From: Hyphochytrium catenoides
Lineage: Eukaryota > Sar > Hyphochytriomycetes > Hyphochytriales > Hyphochytriaceae
NCBI GenBank assembly: GCA_900088475.1
Contig: FLMG01001958.1
Coordinates: 1-53,891 of the forward strand
Reading direction: 5' to 3'
DNA: 53,891 bases
Shown here: one piece after another, positions 37,177 through 48,876 of the stretch
How the letters are laid out: every line of letters starts with the position of its first letter
How positions within the stretch are numbered: position 1 is the stretch's first letter
Program-made: the position numbers and the translations under genes
The notes under the pieces: model-generated
What the model was told of the DNA's origin: nothing
Database searches by the model: none
The model's input: only the letters and a program-made list of their open reading frames with translations

Positions 37177-37863
37177 TTACTCTTTCTCCGCATAGATACG
37201 TGTCTGCTTGTTCAGAGCCCGGAGGTACTGCATCTTCTCCTCTTGCAGAATTTCTTCTCTCTGTGCCCTGGCCTTGCTCTCCTTCAACTGTCTCCGCGCT
37301 TCTGCGTAACTCTTGGTCTCCTTTACAGCGTCCGCGAAACTGGGAGAGGACGGTGGAACTTTCACTGCTCTGACATCCCTCCCCTCGGTAAAGCCTTTCT
37401 TCTGTACGGAGATAACTGGAGAGAGAGACTCGTAACCCTGTGTATCCTCTATCATGATATTGGTATCCTGAGTAGTGGACGGCTCCACTACGACAATCGT
37501 TCCCGGCTGCTCATTGTTCCCTGCCGGCATTACCTTGTTATACGCTGCAGCGATTTGCTTCGTCCCATGGCTCAGAGCTCTACCTTCTACTCTTTTCCTT
37601 TCATGCGCAGGGCTATCCCTACTTCCATCAACTCCCTTCGAGTGGTCCCTTCCAGGAGATGGAGAGGAGTTGCTGTGTGGATTAGGGCAAGCGGGAGTAG
37701 GTGCCAAACGGGAGAGACCGGGGACGTTTTCTTTTCGGTGGTAATCCAAAGAAGCATCATAGGGGCGTAACAAGATCTCAGCCTTCCTTGGGTCGAGACT
37801 TCCGTCTGCACCAGGAGACAAAGAAGAAGAAGAATGTCGACCACTTCTTGGGGACGACGTCAT
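37177..37863 (-). CDS. Disordered/coiled-coil ORF, 228 aa; possible N-terminal exon of the LRR gene
   Basis: A single open frame from an ATG in good context (GCCATGA) to a stop. The first 150 residues are Ser/Pro-rich and low in complexity. The last 60 form a charged helix (YAEARRQLKESKARAQREE) typical of a coiled coil. Its stop is only 142 bases upstream of the first ATG of the LRR model, on the same strand. A TAACTCTATGAAACCCTAG acceptor in that gap opens a frame that runs into the LRR exon, and a donor at CA|GTACCT near the end of this ORF would join it in phase. So it is either a tiny-gap separate gene or, more likely in my view, the N-terminus of the LRR protein. The sequence alone does not decide. 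Confidence 0.6.
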   Translation of the reverse strand: MTSSPRSGRHSSSSLSPGADGSLDPRKAEILLRPYDASLDYHRKENVPGLSRLAPTPACPNPHSNSSPSPGRDHSKGVDGSRDSPAHERKRVEGRALSHGTKQIAAAYNKVMPAGNNEQPGTIVVVEPSTTQDTNIMIEDTQGYESLSPVISVQKKGFTEGRDVRAVKVPPSSPSFADAVKETKSYAEARRQLKESKARAQREEILQEEKMQYLRALNKQTRIYAEKE

Positions 37864-38049
37864 GGCTCCTCCTCTATCTTGGCCTCAACCTTGTCTCTCT
37901 CCTCTTGTATGTCTGAAGCACTCATCAGCAAGTGGTTTGTTGTTGGCCCGGGAGAGTCAGCTTGCCTCTTCCTCGTTCTTCTGGCATGGTGTCGATCAAC
38001 ATAGGTAGGAAGATGGCCATCCTCTTCCTGATGGCTCTTCTACAATCCC

Positions 38050-39187
38050 TCACATCCTGTTGGACTCCTCGCTAGCGCCTTGTTGTCTGCAGCTATTGCT
38101 CCTTAGTGATGACGAGCTGCGGGAGTCGAGGACCACCCAGACAGCGCCGTAGTCGAGCTCTTCCAACCAAGAGACAAAGTACCTTAGAGGATAGTAGGGA
38201 AGGCTCGGCCGCGCGCACGGTGGAAGAAGGCTAAACTGTTTGCCGTAGGATGTTAGAGTATAAGAGAGGGCGAGGAAGACGAGCAGAAGGCTGCAACATG
38301 AGTTAGTGCTGCTTTGGTGAGAAGGAAGAGAAGGGAAGACTGAACAGACATCAATCAAGATGAGGAGGAGGAAGGGGAAGAGGGAGTGAAACAGAGAGAG
38401 ATAGAGAGAGATAAAGAGAGTGAGACAGAGAGAGTGAGAAAAGAGTTGAGAAAAAGGGAGAGAGAGGGGGAGAAAAGGAGTGAGACAGAGAGAGAGAGTG
38501 AGAGAGAAAGGGAGAGAGAGAGAGACAGAGAGAGATGGAAGAAAGTAGGGAGGGCCTAAAGAGGAGGGACACACTGTTAAAAACAAAAGCAAAACGGAAA
38601 CACAACAAACCATTCCCTCATAGGGGTCACAGAAACACAAAACCCCCATCACTGTAATTGTACCCCTCTCACCAAGGGACATCCCAGGGAGGTGAGAGGG
38701 CACTATCAGAAGTAAAGGAGATTGTGAGCCAAGTGCGAAGCATTCGCCCCGTGAAGGCTCTGGTTCCAGGCGTCATCATAAGGTACCGATGCCGTGTCGA
38801 CTCCTTCTCCTTCTTCTTCATCCTGTGTTAGCCGCGGGCTATGATATGGTGGCGGTCTGGACAAGAAGCTTTCACTCGCAGCAGGTCGGAAGATGGGGGC
38901 AGTGAAGTGACTGGCGGTTATCGTCTGCCCCCCGCCAACCACCATTTGTCTTCAATCCACTCATCAGCAGCTGTTCCGCACTTATCAGACCATCATCGAT
39001 CAGCACGGCCATCGCTGAGGTTTAACAAGGGATGGTAGCGAGAGAGCGAGCAGAAGGAGTCTTCTTGCTGCTGTTGTAAGTAGGACCATAGACAAGACTA
39101 TCATACCCTCAGAAGTAGACACGACATCTATCCGGCGGACCGGCATCGTCAAAGTCTACCTCGGCTGTTGAACGAATATTATCCATT
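38050..39187 (-). CDS. Unresolved minus-strand gene with membrane-like C-terminal exon
   Basis: Several open pieces suggest a gene, but I could not close a model. A 5' exon may begin at an ATG near 39152 (MPVRRIDVVSTSE), with a GTATGA donor leading in phase to an exon after TTAAACCTCAG near 39014 (MAVLIDDGLISAEQLL). A Ser/Pro/acid-rich open frame covers 38945-38706. A last exon seems to start after a CATGTTGCAG acceptor near 38298. It encodes a hydrophobic stretch (LLLVFLALSYTL), an aromatic segment (YYPLRYFVSWLEELDYGAVW) and a polar tail ending at a stop at 38050. The GA-rich repeat between these parts would be intronic polypyrimidine on this strand. Family unknown; it might be two genes. 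Confidence 0.3.
38380..38540. repeat. GA/GAGACA-rich low-complexity tract
   Basis: The plus strand is almost purely purine for about 160 bases, with repeated GAGA, GACAGAGA and GAAAGG units. Serine/leucine-rich frames predicted on the minus strand across it are repeat artefacts. Confidence 0.85.
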
Positions 39188-39464
39188 CCAGCCAAAAGGA
39201 GTGTAAACAAGAGCGTGCTGCTGCTGCAATGGCAACACCTCCTTCGGTCAAGGTAAGAAGCGCTGATTAGCAGCAGTATCGCGAAAGCGACGATGAAGCC
39301 AAGGAGAGGGGAGCATGGAAAGGAATTAGAGTGGGCGAGTGAGAAATATGTAGCGCTAAGTGCTACGTGAAAGGCTTAGCAGGAATAGAAGAACAAGGTT
39401 ATGATAAATAAATAGTAGTAGCACATCGACTAAATGAATGACTTGACCAGCTCATGGATGTCCC

Positions 39465-40021
39465 CTATTGACGCTCAAGCTTCGAGCGGATGAACTGCAG
39501 GAAAGCCAAGAGCTCCTCTAGGGTCTTGTTGCCAAGCGCCGAGAGATCGTTACAGCTCTTGAGGTAGAGGAGCTCTTGGCGCAGCTTCTCCTGGGTCCTG
39601 GCAGCTTGCTGGGCGGGTACATAGCCTAATGGAAAGGTTGTTTCATGTTAAACCACGACATTTTGTATCTGAGATGACGGGCGCTGACCTTGCTTCAGAG
39701 TCGTCTCATATTGACTTGAAAGTGCTTCATAACGGGCCTGTGAGGTCAAAATATTGTATGTCCGATTGTGGCGGGTTATTAGCAAAGCCGCTCTACCAGT
39801 GAAGAGAGGAATTGACGTACGATGCAAGAGCCCTAAGAAACGAAATGAACGATTGAGTGGGTGAGCTCTCAACAGGGGCAGGCACGTGGTGTAAGTTTGT
39901 GAGCGGCTCATACCAGACAGCGAAGGAGCGACTCTCTATCATCGGGCGTCGGAACTGGGATATCCCTAGAAACAATCTCCTCAATGATGTCCTGGTAATC
40001 CGCTTTCCCTCTGCGGGCCAT
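39465..40021 (-). CDS. Small helical protein, 117 aa, family unknown
   Basis: Four exons, 40021-39914, 39832-39797, 39737-39689 and 39625-39465, all in phase. The protein starts MARRGKADYQDIIEEIVSRD and becomes a long charged helix (ARTQEKLRQELLYLKSCNDL) that ends in LEELLAFLQFIRSKLERQ just before the stop. It has no membrane segment or catalytic motif. The whole C-terminal half is a likely coiled coil. The second exon could instead be a 12-base mini-exon ending at a stronger GTACGT donor; both readings stay in frame. It lies in a same-strand row with the tiny ORF at 40140-40402. Possibly a subunit of a larger complex; not recognised. Confidence 0.7.
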
Positions 40022-40139
40022 CGCCTTTGAACTTCGCTCCTTACAACGCTCAAATGCTACTCTCTTTGACACCGTTCTTCCAAGTGAGGAAGGAGGAAAA
40101 GTGGTAGTACTACCGATAATACGTGGGCCGTGCTACCTT

Positions 40140-40402
40140 TCAGAGATTGAAGTTTCGGAACCACTTCTTCTGGTCTGGATGTGCCCTGGGCCTTAGGAGG
40201 TCTTGCATACTACGCCCGTCACTGTCATATTCGCGTTTGAAGTGCATGATCATAATGGTGCTCGGGCCATCTGCATCTGCCGTAGCGGCCCACAACAGAA
40301 ACAGCAGCCAGCATGAGGAGGCAGCGGCAGGAGGAGGAGGAGGAGGAACAGCAGCTTGGCTATCGTCTATGAAGATCCCATCATCAACTCACCATCACTC
40401 AT
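40140..40402 (-). CDS. Tiny spliced ORF, 48 aa
   Basis: Two exons, 40402-40393 (ten bases including the ATG) and 40276-40140, joined in phase 1 through a GTGAGT donor and an acceptor behind a long CTG/CCT-rich pyrimidine tract. The product is short and charged, with HFKREYDSDGRSMQDLLRPR and an aromatic end (KKWFRNFNL). The second exon looks like real protein, but the first exon is very short and could be wrong; a longer 5' exon in frame cannot be excluded. Its stop is 119 bp upstream of the next gene's start on the same strand. No family recognised. Confidence 0.38.
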
Positions 40403-40937
40403 CTGTAGTAGTCGTACTGCTCTGTACACAATCGTAGCTCAATTGCCCTTTAGAACTAGCACGGTTAATTCCATGCTTACTCCAGAATAATCGCACTAAA
40501 CTCACAATTATATGGAACGAGGGCTACTACGGTAGTACCATCCAGAACGTGAAGGCAAGAGAAGGCGGATGGAGGAGAGCCGAAGGTTGGAGCCCAAGCA
40601 GCCTCATCAAGCAAGGCGAAGGCGAAGGCGAAGGGACTGCAGGCTAGAGACAGGGAAGACTCATCACCTTTCGAAGCGGCTCACATCGGTTCCGCGTGCT
40701 CTGCTGCTGCTGGTTCTCTTCAGCTGTTGGAAGAGAAGGTGAGAGAGCCTCCTTTTTTAATGAGGTGCGAAGGCGACTGGGGAGCACCTGCAAGCGGAAC
40801 GTAGCTTGTATAAGTGTTGGACCAGCAGGGGGAGTGCTTGCGGACATTGCGTGCCCGAGTTACTTCTTTTGTCGCACTACTTCTGACCTTATACAGTGCT
40901 GCGGGACCTCTAGAGTCTGCTAGGAGACCACCTCAAT
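40403..40937. other. Divergent intergenic region upstream of the mL40-like gene
   Basis: Just over 500 bases between divergently transcribed genes; presumably it holds both promoters. There is a short GAAGGC repeat (about 40612-40635) and a GA-rich patch. No conserved box or RNA gene is visible. Confidence 0.5.
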
Positions 40938-42423
40938 ATGTCCGGCTTACGGCTTGTGAGCGCTGCTCGGACACAAGCTAGCCGAAGCCTGGTCTCTGGC
41001 TTCTCGGCTGTACACGAGAGTACCAGCTATCAGGTAGGCCAAAGGAAGGACCCCATCCAGCTAGGAAGAGTGGCTCACAACAGGCAGTCCCTTTGAGATA
41101 AAGTCTACAAAGATAGCACTGGGCTTGGGGGAAGGCTCAGTAGTACGTAGTGTGTTTAACAAATGACTAATAACCAAGACAGAATATAGAGAGAGGGACA
41201 GAGAGAGAGAAGGCAGGAGCGGAGGAACGACTGCCTAACACATGGGTCCATACTGACCTTGATTCTTAAGGTCCGTCATTTCCAAGCAAAGACCACGAAG
41301 AAGAAGAAGAAGGCGTCGACTGGTGGAGGTTCCCTCTATTCTGCTGAGGATTACGACATCATGGTCAGGGCCTTGGAAGGAAAGAAGAAGGACTTGTAAG
41401 CCATACATGGAAGTCGGGGGCATTCCTTGATTAAGGCGCTATCGCAACGCATTGTCTCTTTCTCTCTCCGTCGCCGTCTCTCTCTTTTCCTCTCATCCTC
41501 TCTGCTTTCCTTGGTACACTCATGATTTACTTCCTTGAACCATGTTTTCTTTTCTGCCCTCTCATTTCTGTCGCCTCCCCTCCATTCTCTTTCCGCAGCC
41601 CCACGCTATCTGAAGAGGAGATAGCCCGCGAAAAGCAGATTAGAGAGACGTACAACCGAGAGTATCAAAAGCGCGACCGAGAGATGCGAAAGCAGATCCA
41701 GCTTCAGATCCATTTGAAGGTAGTAAGGCATCTAACTTTTTATACAATGACGGGGAGGTTTGCTAGGGGACAGCACATTAGCATGCCACATTTTGAATCA
41801 GGACAGAGTCAGGGGAACGAGAGGAAAACAGAGAGACAAACATTGTGTAAGGAAAGGGTGATGTGATGCGTCTTCTTCTGGGGAATTCGGAGCTAGCGCC
41901 GCCATGTCAGACAGACGAGAGATGGCCTAACGGATGGTGGGATATACTTTATCGTTCTCCTCTTGACTGTCTTTTTGCTCTCATCAGTGGGCCGCGATTC
42001 TACGCCTTCCTACGGAGGAAATGAAAGCGGAAGCTGTTGAGCCTGACTATGTCCCAGTGCCTGCATCACTGTAAGTTCATTGGCCATCTGCTTTCCCATA
42101 GACCCGTCACCGGTCGTGATGGCATCAACGTATAGATAGCCTTTCAGTCCTATTGTCGTGACCTACTGTGCTTAGAAATCACCATATTTGATTGTTCTTT
42201 TGACTGTTGTCTAACCCCGTATGCTTTCTTGGCCGGCCCTACCCACACCAGGAAACCACCTCGTGCTACACCATTGACAGCTGAGGAGAGGGCCGCGAGA
42301 AAGAAGGAGACTGCCCAGAGTAGAGAGCAAATGGAGGCAGAGATGCGGAGAATCTTAAGACAGAGAGAGAGAGATGCTCGAAAGGCCGCTCATGAGGCAA
42401 AAAAATTAGAGAGGAAGGCCTAA
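40938..42423 (+). CDS. Probable mitochondrial ribosomal protein mL40-like, 198 aa
   Basis: Five exons, 40938-41033, 41271-41395, 41599-41719, 41988-42070 and 42252-42423, all in phase. The N-terminus (MSGLRLVSAARTQASRSLVS) is a classical mitochondrial presequence: Arg, Ser and Ala, no acids. The body is a long basic helix (EEEIAREKQIRETYNREYQK), then a motif with LPTEEMKAEAVEPDYVPVP and a basic helical tail. The order of helix, hydrophobic link, Ala-Glu-Ala before an Asp and a Pro-rich end recalls mL40 (MRPL40/yeast Mrpl28) of the large mitochondrial ribosomal subunit, where the helix packs on rRNA. The match is by pattern only, so the name is tentative; another basic mitochondrial ribosomal protein is possible. 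Mitochondrial import is well supported. Confidence 0.65.
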
Positions 42424-42690
42424 AAACGGGAGAAAACCAACGATGACCGGGCCGGTGTATGGCTGTGCCTCATCAGACACAGAGACAATTTGATTAGTCT
42501 TTAGATGGATTGCGGAAGAGCAGTCTGCTTCGACATTCACCACCTTCAGTCTTCAGCACTAGCAGAATTGTACAGCCATATAGTTCACAGGTGAGGCAGC
42601 TAAGCTGCAACGCCATGGCAGCGGCGCCATGAAGATATCAACATTAATATACAGTGTCAACACTTGCCGATAGAAGAGAAAGGCTCTCTT

Positions 42691-45600
42691 CTAGCCCAGT
42701 CGGGCAGGTAGAGGTAAATCGTAAGACTCCTTGTCTGATCCTTGTGAGGAAGGAGTTGGTAAATCCTCACTCTTTTGCTCCATGGTGGGAGGACAAATGA
42801 AAAGCGTGCGGACTAAGTCTTCCCCTTCTTGCGACTTCTCTTCGCACCGTATATCCGCACTTTGCGAGCAACGACTCTGTGCCCTATCTTGACATTCTCT
42901 CCGCTTGGAGTACCAATGGAGGATATTCCTAGGGAGGAGGATTTTTTAAGCACCATACAATGGTGGGCGCAAAGAAAGCAAATTAACGCGACGGCGAGGG
43001 CAATGCCTCGACGGACGAGATGGTCGTTCACCCTTCTCCATACGCCTGGAGTCAAAGAGGCCTAGACTAGAAGAAAGCCCACCAATCACGCCAGCTTGGC
43101 CATACCTTTGGATCACCAAGGAGGCCTGCAACTGCCTTTTCATCTGCTTAAAATGCTTTCTTTCTAGCACCCCTCTAGTGGCCGCTTGGAACTTAATGGT
43201 GGCGTGACGCGTGTGGAGGAAGTTTTTGCGAGCGAGCATTGAGCGTGTTGCGGCCTGGACAGTGACCACAGCTCTGGACATGAAGCAAGTGAGTGAGAAC
43301 GCGCAAAGAAACAAGGAAGAATAAGGTATCGACAGAGTGAAAGCGACAACATGACTGGGACCTAAACCGTGGAACGGTGTGCAAGTTCAACCACCTTGAG
43401 TATTGTCTAGTTAGCAAAGACGTAAACACGGAACTACTAAAAGCAAGAAGCACATTAAAGGAAGCTTGGGTTATCCGTACTCCGGACGCTAGAGAGTCAA
43501 AGTAAAAAGAGAGAAGCCGAAGTGGTAACACACCGTTCAAAATCCATCATATTCTGTTCCTGCGCGAGAATATTCCTGGTGGTGGCCTGCAGCTTGGTTG
43601 TCGCCTCTCGCATTGTCTTATAGTTTCTCCGTAGTAACCACGCCCTGACAGTGCATCGAGCTCAACAAGTGAGAAAAGGAAGAACAGGAGCCTCGCGGTT
43701 GTCTAAACTGCAAATTGACGCGAGACATTGAGTGCTAATAGCAAAAGGAGACCTGACAAGCCCTCTACCACTTTGGAAGATAAGACCAGGTGAAAGGATA
43801 ATGAAGTCCACACCTAACGTTATGCTGTATGATACGAGCCTCCTCCTCAAGTTTTTGGAGCTCTTCCGGACCCATGAGCTTCATGGCAGCGGTCAAATCT
43901 GTCATTGACCCATCCTCTTTGTCCGTTGCTATGACACTAGAGGCCATCTTAGGTGTGAGAAGGAGAGCAACCTCAAGGTGTAGGAAGGGATAATCGTAAA
44001 AAGGAGAAACCGTAGCTTTACGGCTTTACAATGTGAGAAACATAGTCGACACCTAAAAGGAGGGACAGTTCACGTTTTCCGAGAGGGAAGGAAGCAGCTG
44101 CGGATGGGGACCTCCCACTATCACTTACCTCACAATATCAGCCTCACACAGTTCAGAACCGGCATCACTGAATATATCATTGGCGTTCTCCAGCTTCGTA
44201 TCTCCATTGTTGCACCCATCTCGCGCTATGCCCAGTCCAAGAGACAGTGCGCACTTGTCATGCAAGCTCATCATTGAAAAAGCCTCAAGAAGCAGCTGGC
44301 GGTTGTAGTTTTTGGTATCAGGAGTTCCAGCTGAAGAGTTTTTATTATCAGCTCCAGGGATCCCAGAGAATCTTGGTACGCAACCAGAGCTGGATGACTG
44401 TCGAGACTATATCGAGAATGGAGAGAGTCGGTGGGCCGCACAGACCACGAGAAGGGGAACATTCCACAGCTACCTTATCCAGTCCCTCATCGGAATATAC
44501 AACAGTAGGATCGTTTGTGCCGCTTTCTCGCTGCTGGCTGGAAAGGAACCGCGGTACAGTTTGAGGCCCAGCTTCCCGCCAAGTCCTAAGAAAATAAGTC
44601 AGAGTGAACTCTATTTAAAAACTGTGACCGGTGAAGGTGCAGACTGCAGCGATAGTATAAACAGGAGAATGACTCTAAAGGACGGACGCGAGGAGCATCA
44701 ATCTCTGCCCTGACCACGTAAACTTATGGCGTTCTTGAGATGGCAAGGGTTGCAGAGTGGCAGCAGAAGGAATAGCAGACAAGGCACACAGCAGTAGAGG
44801 GTAGCTCAGCTTGGAAGTAGTCGGCAAGGCAACCTTGTCAGGTGACATACTACTAAGAATGTGGCGATTTACCTCGGGCTTAATACCCATGGGAACTTTT
44901 TAAGGATCTGATGTTTCATCGGAGACGAAGAGACCCACGACTCTGAATCAATAAACCTTTCAGGAGTGGAGGGTAGCGCTTCATCAATCCGGCTTAAACC
45001 TGACGGGGACGAAGAAGAAGACGATCCATAGCTCTCTTGGGCGCCGTCATAGAGGCGGCGGGAGGCTGGCGACGGCCTTAGGGTACGTGGCCTTAGCCAC
45101 GAAAAGATCTCCCGCTCATTGTTTATAGCAGCTCTATGGAAAGAGGAATAGAAAGTATGTGAGATCCCAGATAGCGAGGTAGAGGTAGAAGCAGAAAATG
45201 ACCTGAGAATGAACATCAAATTGAAAAGCACAAATAGGCAAGACATGCTATTGAATCAAACCACTTTGAGAATGCCGCGACTGGTAGAAAACCCACGAGA
45301 GACAAGCAGTACCTATCAGCAGCGGTCAACCCATCTGCGTCTTCCATGTTAGGGTCTGCCCCATCAGCCATTAGCTGCTTGACAATATCGAGATGTCCAC
45401 TGCCCGCAGCCTGCATAATGTGTCAGCAATCAGGGTCAGTCACTAGTAATAGACCAATGGAGAGCGACCAGGTCGTGATTGATGACCCCGATGAAAGCCA
45501 AACGTGGAGACCTGACGCTGACATAGCAGGAGAGATTACGCTTACGTGTAGCAAGCTATAGCGCGCATTATGGTATCTACTGAACTAAGGCTGAAAACCA

Positions 45601-48600
45601 ACTAGGGAAAGATTGATCAACCCCCGAAACCAGAACAGTAAGAGATGGCAAACGAGGCCAAAGATTTACGTTTGAAAGACCAAAAGACTGAAAGATAGAC
45701 AGCTCTTTACTAGTTTGGCGTACCATATGCAAAGGACTCTGATGAGTCCCACTTAGCTGGTTCGGATCGGCGCCTAGAGATATGAGCCTCTTGAGCAGTA
45801 GAGGGTAGTTGTAGAAACAAGCGTAGTGCAGTAGAGAGAACCCTCTTTCATCCAAAGCGTTCAACTAGCCAATGCAACAGTAGGGGGCACGGTAGACGGG
45901 CAGAAGGTCGCGTAAGTACGATGACTTTGGTGCCCATCAAAAGCGAAGAGAATCTTGAAAACGTCTTTGTTATGTCGCCAAGCCCAAACCTTCGGCGAGA
46001 TTGCTGCGAGACAAACTTACTTCCTCCATAAGCTCGGAATTATGCGCAGCCAACTCAAAGAGCTGGCCAGCAACGCGCTGAAGAAGTTCGTCCGAGAGAT
46101 GCTGCAACTGCTTGTCCTCTAGCTCCGCCACCTAAGTAAGCAGTCGGAGTTACAATCTGCTATGCGAGGCGCGTCGGTATATACTCCGGATGGAAATTTT
46201 AGATTGAACTAGTCTTCTGCTTCATCATCTCGCCCTCAATAACAATGGAGTCGTAGTGGGTTCGTCCCTGCACACGTTTTTCTCCAATCTTACCGCATAG
46301 TCATCCAAAAGACCGGAGTCAGCTGCCGGTTGTCCTTTATTTTCCAGATCCCTCGAAGTAATATCAGAAGATTCTTGGGAGCCCTCTATTAGGCGGATTT
46401 TTAACTGACGAATGGCGCCCTCTGAGCGATAGCGTTCATGAAAGAAGGACCATTAGCCAAAATTGTCATCCCGGTGAAGCAGTAGAATGGATTGGCTACC
46501 TCCACCCCCATTCCCAGTGTTGAAGCCTGGAAGGGTAGTCGGCCGTGATCGACACGGCCGCTTTCCGGATCCGCCATTTTCTGACCTCAAGGTCTGTAGA
46601 AATTTCACAAAGTAAACAAAGGACAAAGGGTGGCTGAGAAAGGAGACAGATGCAGGTTTACGCCGTCCGAGGAGTTTTAGAAGGCCATTAAGGTCCATTA
46701 ATCAGCTGAATGGGCTACCTCATTAGACTGGACGATGCTCTCCTTAGAAACAGGACCTGTCGTCTGAAGTTCGAATGCCATGTCTCTCCGATACTGGGGT
46801 GCATCCTTCCAACGATACTCAAATCGCACTCCCTTCGACAGGCGTCGGCCGCTAGCAGTCGCAACCAAAAAGAGCTCGACGTCTCCTCGATTGGCAGGGG
46901 GAGCTACAGAGCAAAAGGAAGAAGAAGGCGCGGGGCGTGGCTTCAGCATTACAGAAAGGGGCATAGTGCGCGGAAGCTGCGACTCAAGTAACCCCAAAAC
47001 CGTAGCGGGCCTAGGGTTGAAGAAGTACAGAAGCTAACGTGGAGGCCTCGGTAGTGATCGTGCCTGCGACTCTTATCAATCTCTAACCTGTAAAACGTAG
47101 CACTGAAGACGAGATCACGTCTGCATCAACTTGAGAGGAGCCGATACAACACGAGATTCCCTCTTCCAAGTCCGTGCCTCGCAAAGCGCTGTCCAAGCAG
47201 ACAAGTATTTTTGCCCCTCCCTCCTCATAGTCCCACGAAGGGGCATACTCTATAATGACCCTCAATGTTTCCTCCTTGTCGCTATCCTGGTTTTCCGTAT
47301 CATCTGTGAAGGTAAAAACAGTGAGCGTGACCGAAGCAGAGTGAGAAGGGGTCGGGTAAGGAGGACTATAAAGGTGCGAACAGCGACCCAGCGGCACTGA
47401 TGGAGCGAGCGGCTCTAACCACAAAAGCCAAAAAACGGAGCTACAAGCCACATCACGATCGGATCACTTAGAGGTCAAGCAGTGTAACAGCGATCTATAA
47501 CTGAAGCTGTTGCAGTCATGATAATGAGTCTGGCAACATTAGGAGGAGCCAATAGGAGCAAGATTTGCAGCTATTTAACGCCTGTGGTAAGGACCGTCAT
47601 TGAATCTCCTCATCTCACCGCTCTCCTCTAGCAAGTCCATTAGTGGGTCTTCTTCCAATTCCATAGCTGCGGGCAACGGTAGACTATCCAACATTTGCAT
47701 GGTCTCGTCCATAACCTCATCTAGCAATCCAAATTCACATTGCGAACGTGAGGACAATGGCATGAACGGGAAATGTACCAGTTGAAGATCTTACCGTCGA
47801 GAATTCCAGCTGTGGCATTGAAGATATCAGCTACAGGGCTAGAGAATAGCTCTTCAGAATCAGAAGATCGCTTCTCATGCTCAGCAACGGATGCTCTTGC
47901 TGTTGAAAAGCATTAGTGAATGTGGAAGTTCTTAGCGCTTTCTATAACTCGCGCAGACCGCGTCGCTACGTGATGATGTCAAACGAATTCTTCTTTCCTA
48001 TACCCACGAAATGACCTTGCAAGCTTTAACGTAAGAATAGCCCTAACCCTAGCCTTTCTGGCTTTGCCTGTCCTCCCAAAAACCTTACCAGAAGGCTGCT
48101 TAGCAAGTATTAGTGCCCCCGCGTAGTCATCCTGCTTCTTCCTCTCATCAAAATAGTGGACCAGGACCAAAGAGTCATTTGGATGGTCTAGTAGCCGATA
48201 CACTCGTCGGTGGAAGGACTAGAGAGAACAGCCTATAAATGGGAGAAGACGCTCAAAAATAACATACATCTACGGATAACCCTTACCGGTGTGATGCTAT
48301 GATGGGCATAGCAGCAATATAGCACAACATGTCCCTCTACCTTCAGCTTCATGTGGTGCTCACGCACCTGAGAACAGCGAGAGCAGCTTGAGTACGCCCA
48401 GACTTAGCAGCAGACCCAACAGTTTCTCAGAAATAGAGAGCTCAAAGAATAGAAGGAGAAGATGAAGAGGCTTCTTTATGTCTATCACGTACCCCATTGG
48501 TCGTGCCCTTCTTCTGCCAGTTGTGTCCATCGTTTCTGAACCTCTTGACTTTATGACGGTCATAGATAATGATGGTGCCACCTGGAGAATAATAAGGTAA

Positions 48601-48876
48601 GCCAGACGACCAACACGGCCCGTACACGCCTTCAGGCGTCAGGTACTCACTCTCAGGAGTCTGAACTGGCTGGTACGTGATGGGAATACCGAAAGCTGAG
48701 TGGTTTGTCAAAATAGTAAAGACCTCCTTGTTCACCAGCCATCTTTTCTTGGCCGCAGCGAGTAAAAGCGGCGCCTTGCTGAGGACCGAACCCACATCAA
48801 TTTGAGGGAGCTTGCTGCAGCATGGCGCTTCTTCTAAGTCTGCCATCCCGGATACGCCATGTTCGGGTGTGAACAT
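42691..48876 (-). CDS. CAMTA: Calmodulin-binding transcription activator (CAMTA type), about 998 aa
   Basis: Twenty exons, 5' to 3': 48876-48651, 48581-48493, 48367-48287, 48218-48089, 47899-47795, 47720-47619, 47303-47088, 46903-46719, 46593-46500, 46421-46294, 46131-46021, 45864-45724, 45410-45313, 45133-44873, 44585-44474, 44406-44129, 43936-43814, 43644-43534, 43273-43106, 42928-42691; all in phase. Domains: CG-1 DNA-binding domain (about 44-160; RWLVNKEVFTILTNH, YDRHKVKRFRNDGHNW, YCCYAHH, VLVHYFDE); an acidic linker that may activate transcription; TIG/IPT domain (about 250-355; VIIEYAPSWDYEEGG ... LRFTAPP); ankyrin repeats (about 470-570); and at least three IQ motifs (about 815-920; RIIQHNVRAWLLRRNY, VQAATRSMLARKNF). 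Order and length match plant and animal CAMTAs, which link calcium/calmodulin to gene expression in the nucleus. The start is the first in-frame ATG after a stop. The C-terminus has an alternative frame ending near 42813 (see findings). Confidence 0.92.

Noticed and set aside
37243-37770. A 175-codon plus-strand frame
   Set aside because: It is antisense to the 228-codon minus-strand ORF, whose charged coiled-coil end is more protein-like.
38050-38703. A 217-codon continuous minus-strand frame as one protein
   Set aside because: Its middle is the GA-rich repeat. Only the 3' part (below about 38298), after a good acceptor, looks coding, so it was treated as a possible last exon.
44247-44713. 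Plus-strand frames of 105 and 133 codons
   Set aside because: They are antisense to CAMTA exons 44585-44474 and 44406-44129, which fit the gene by phase and sequence.
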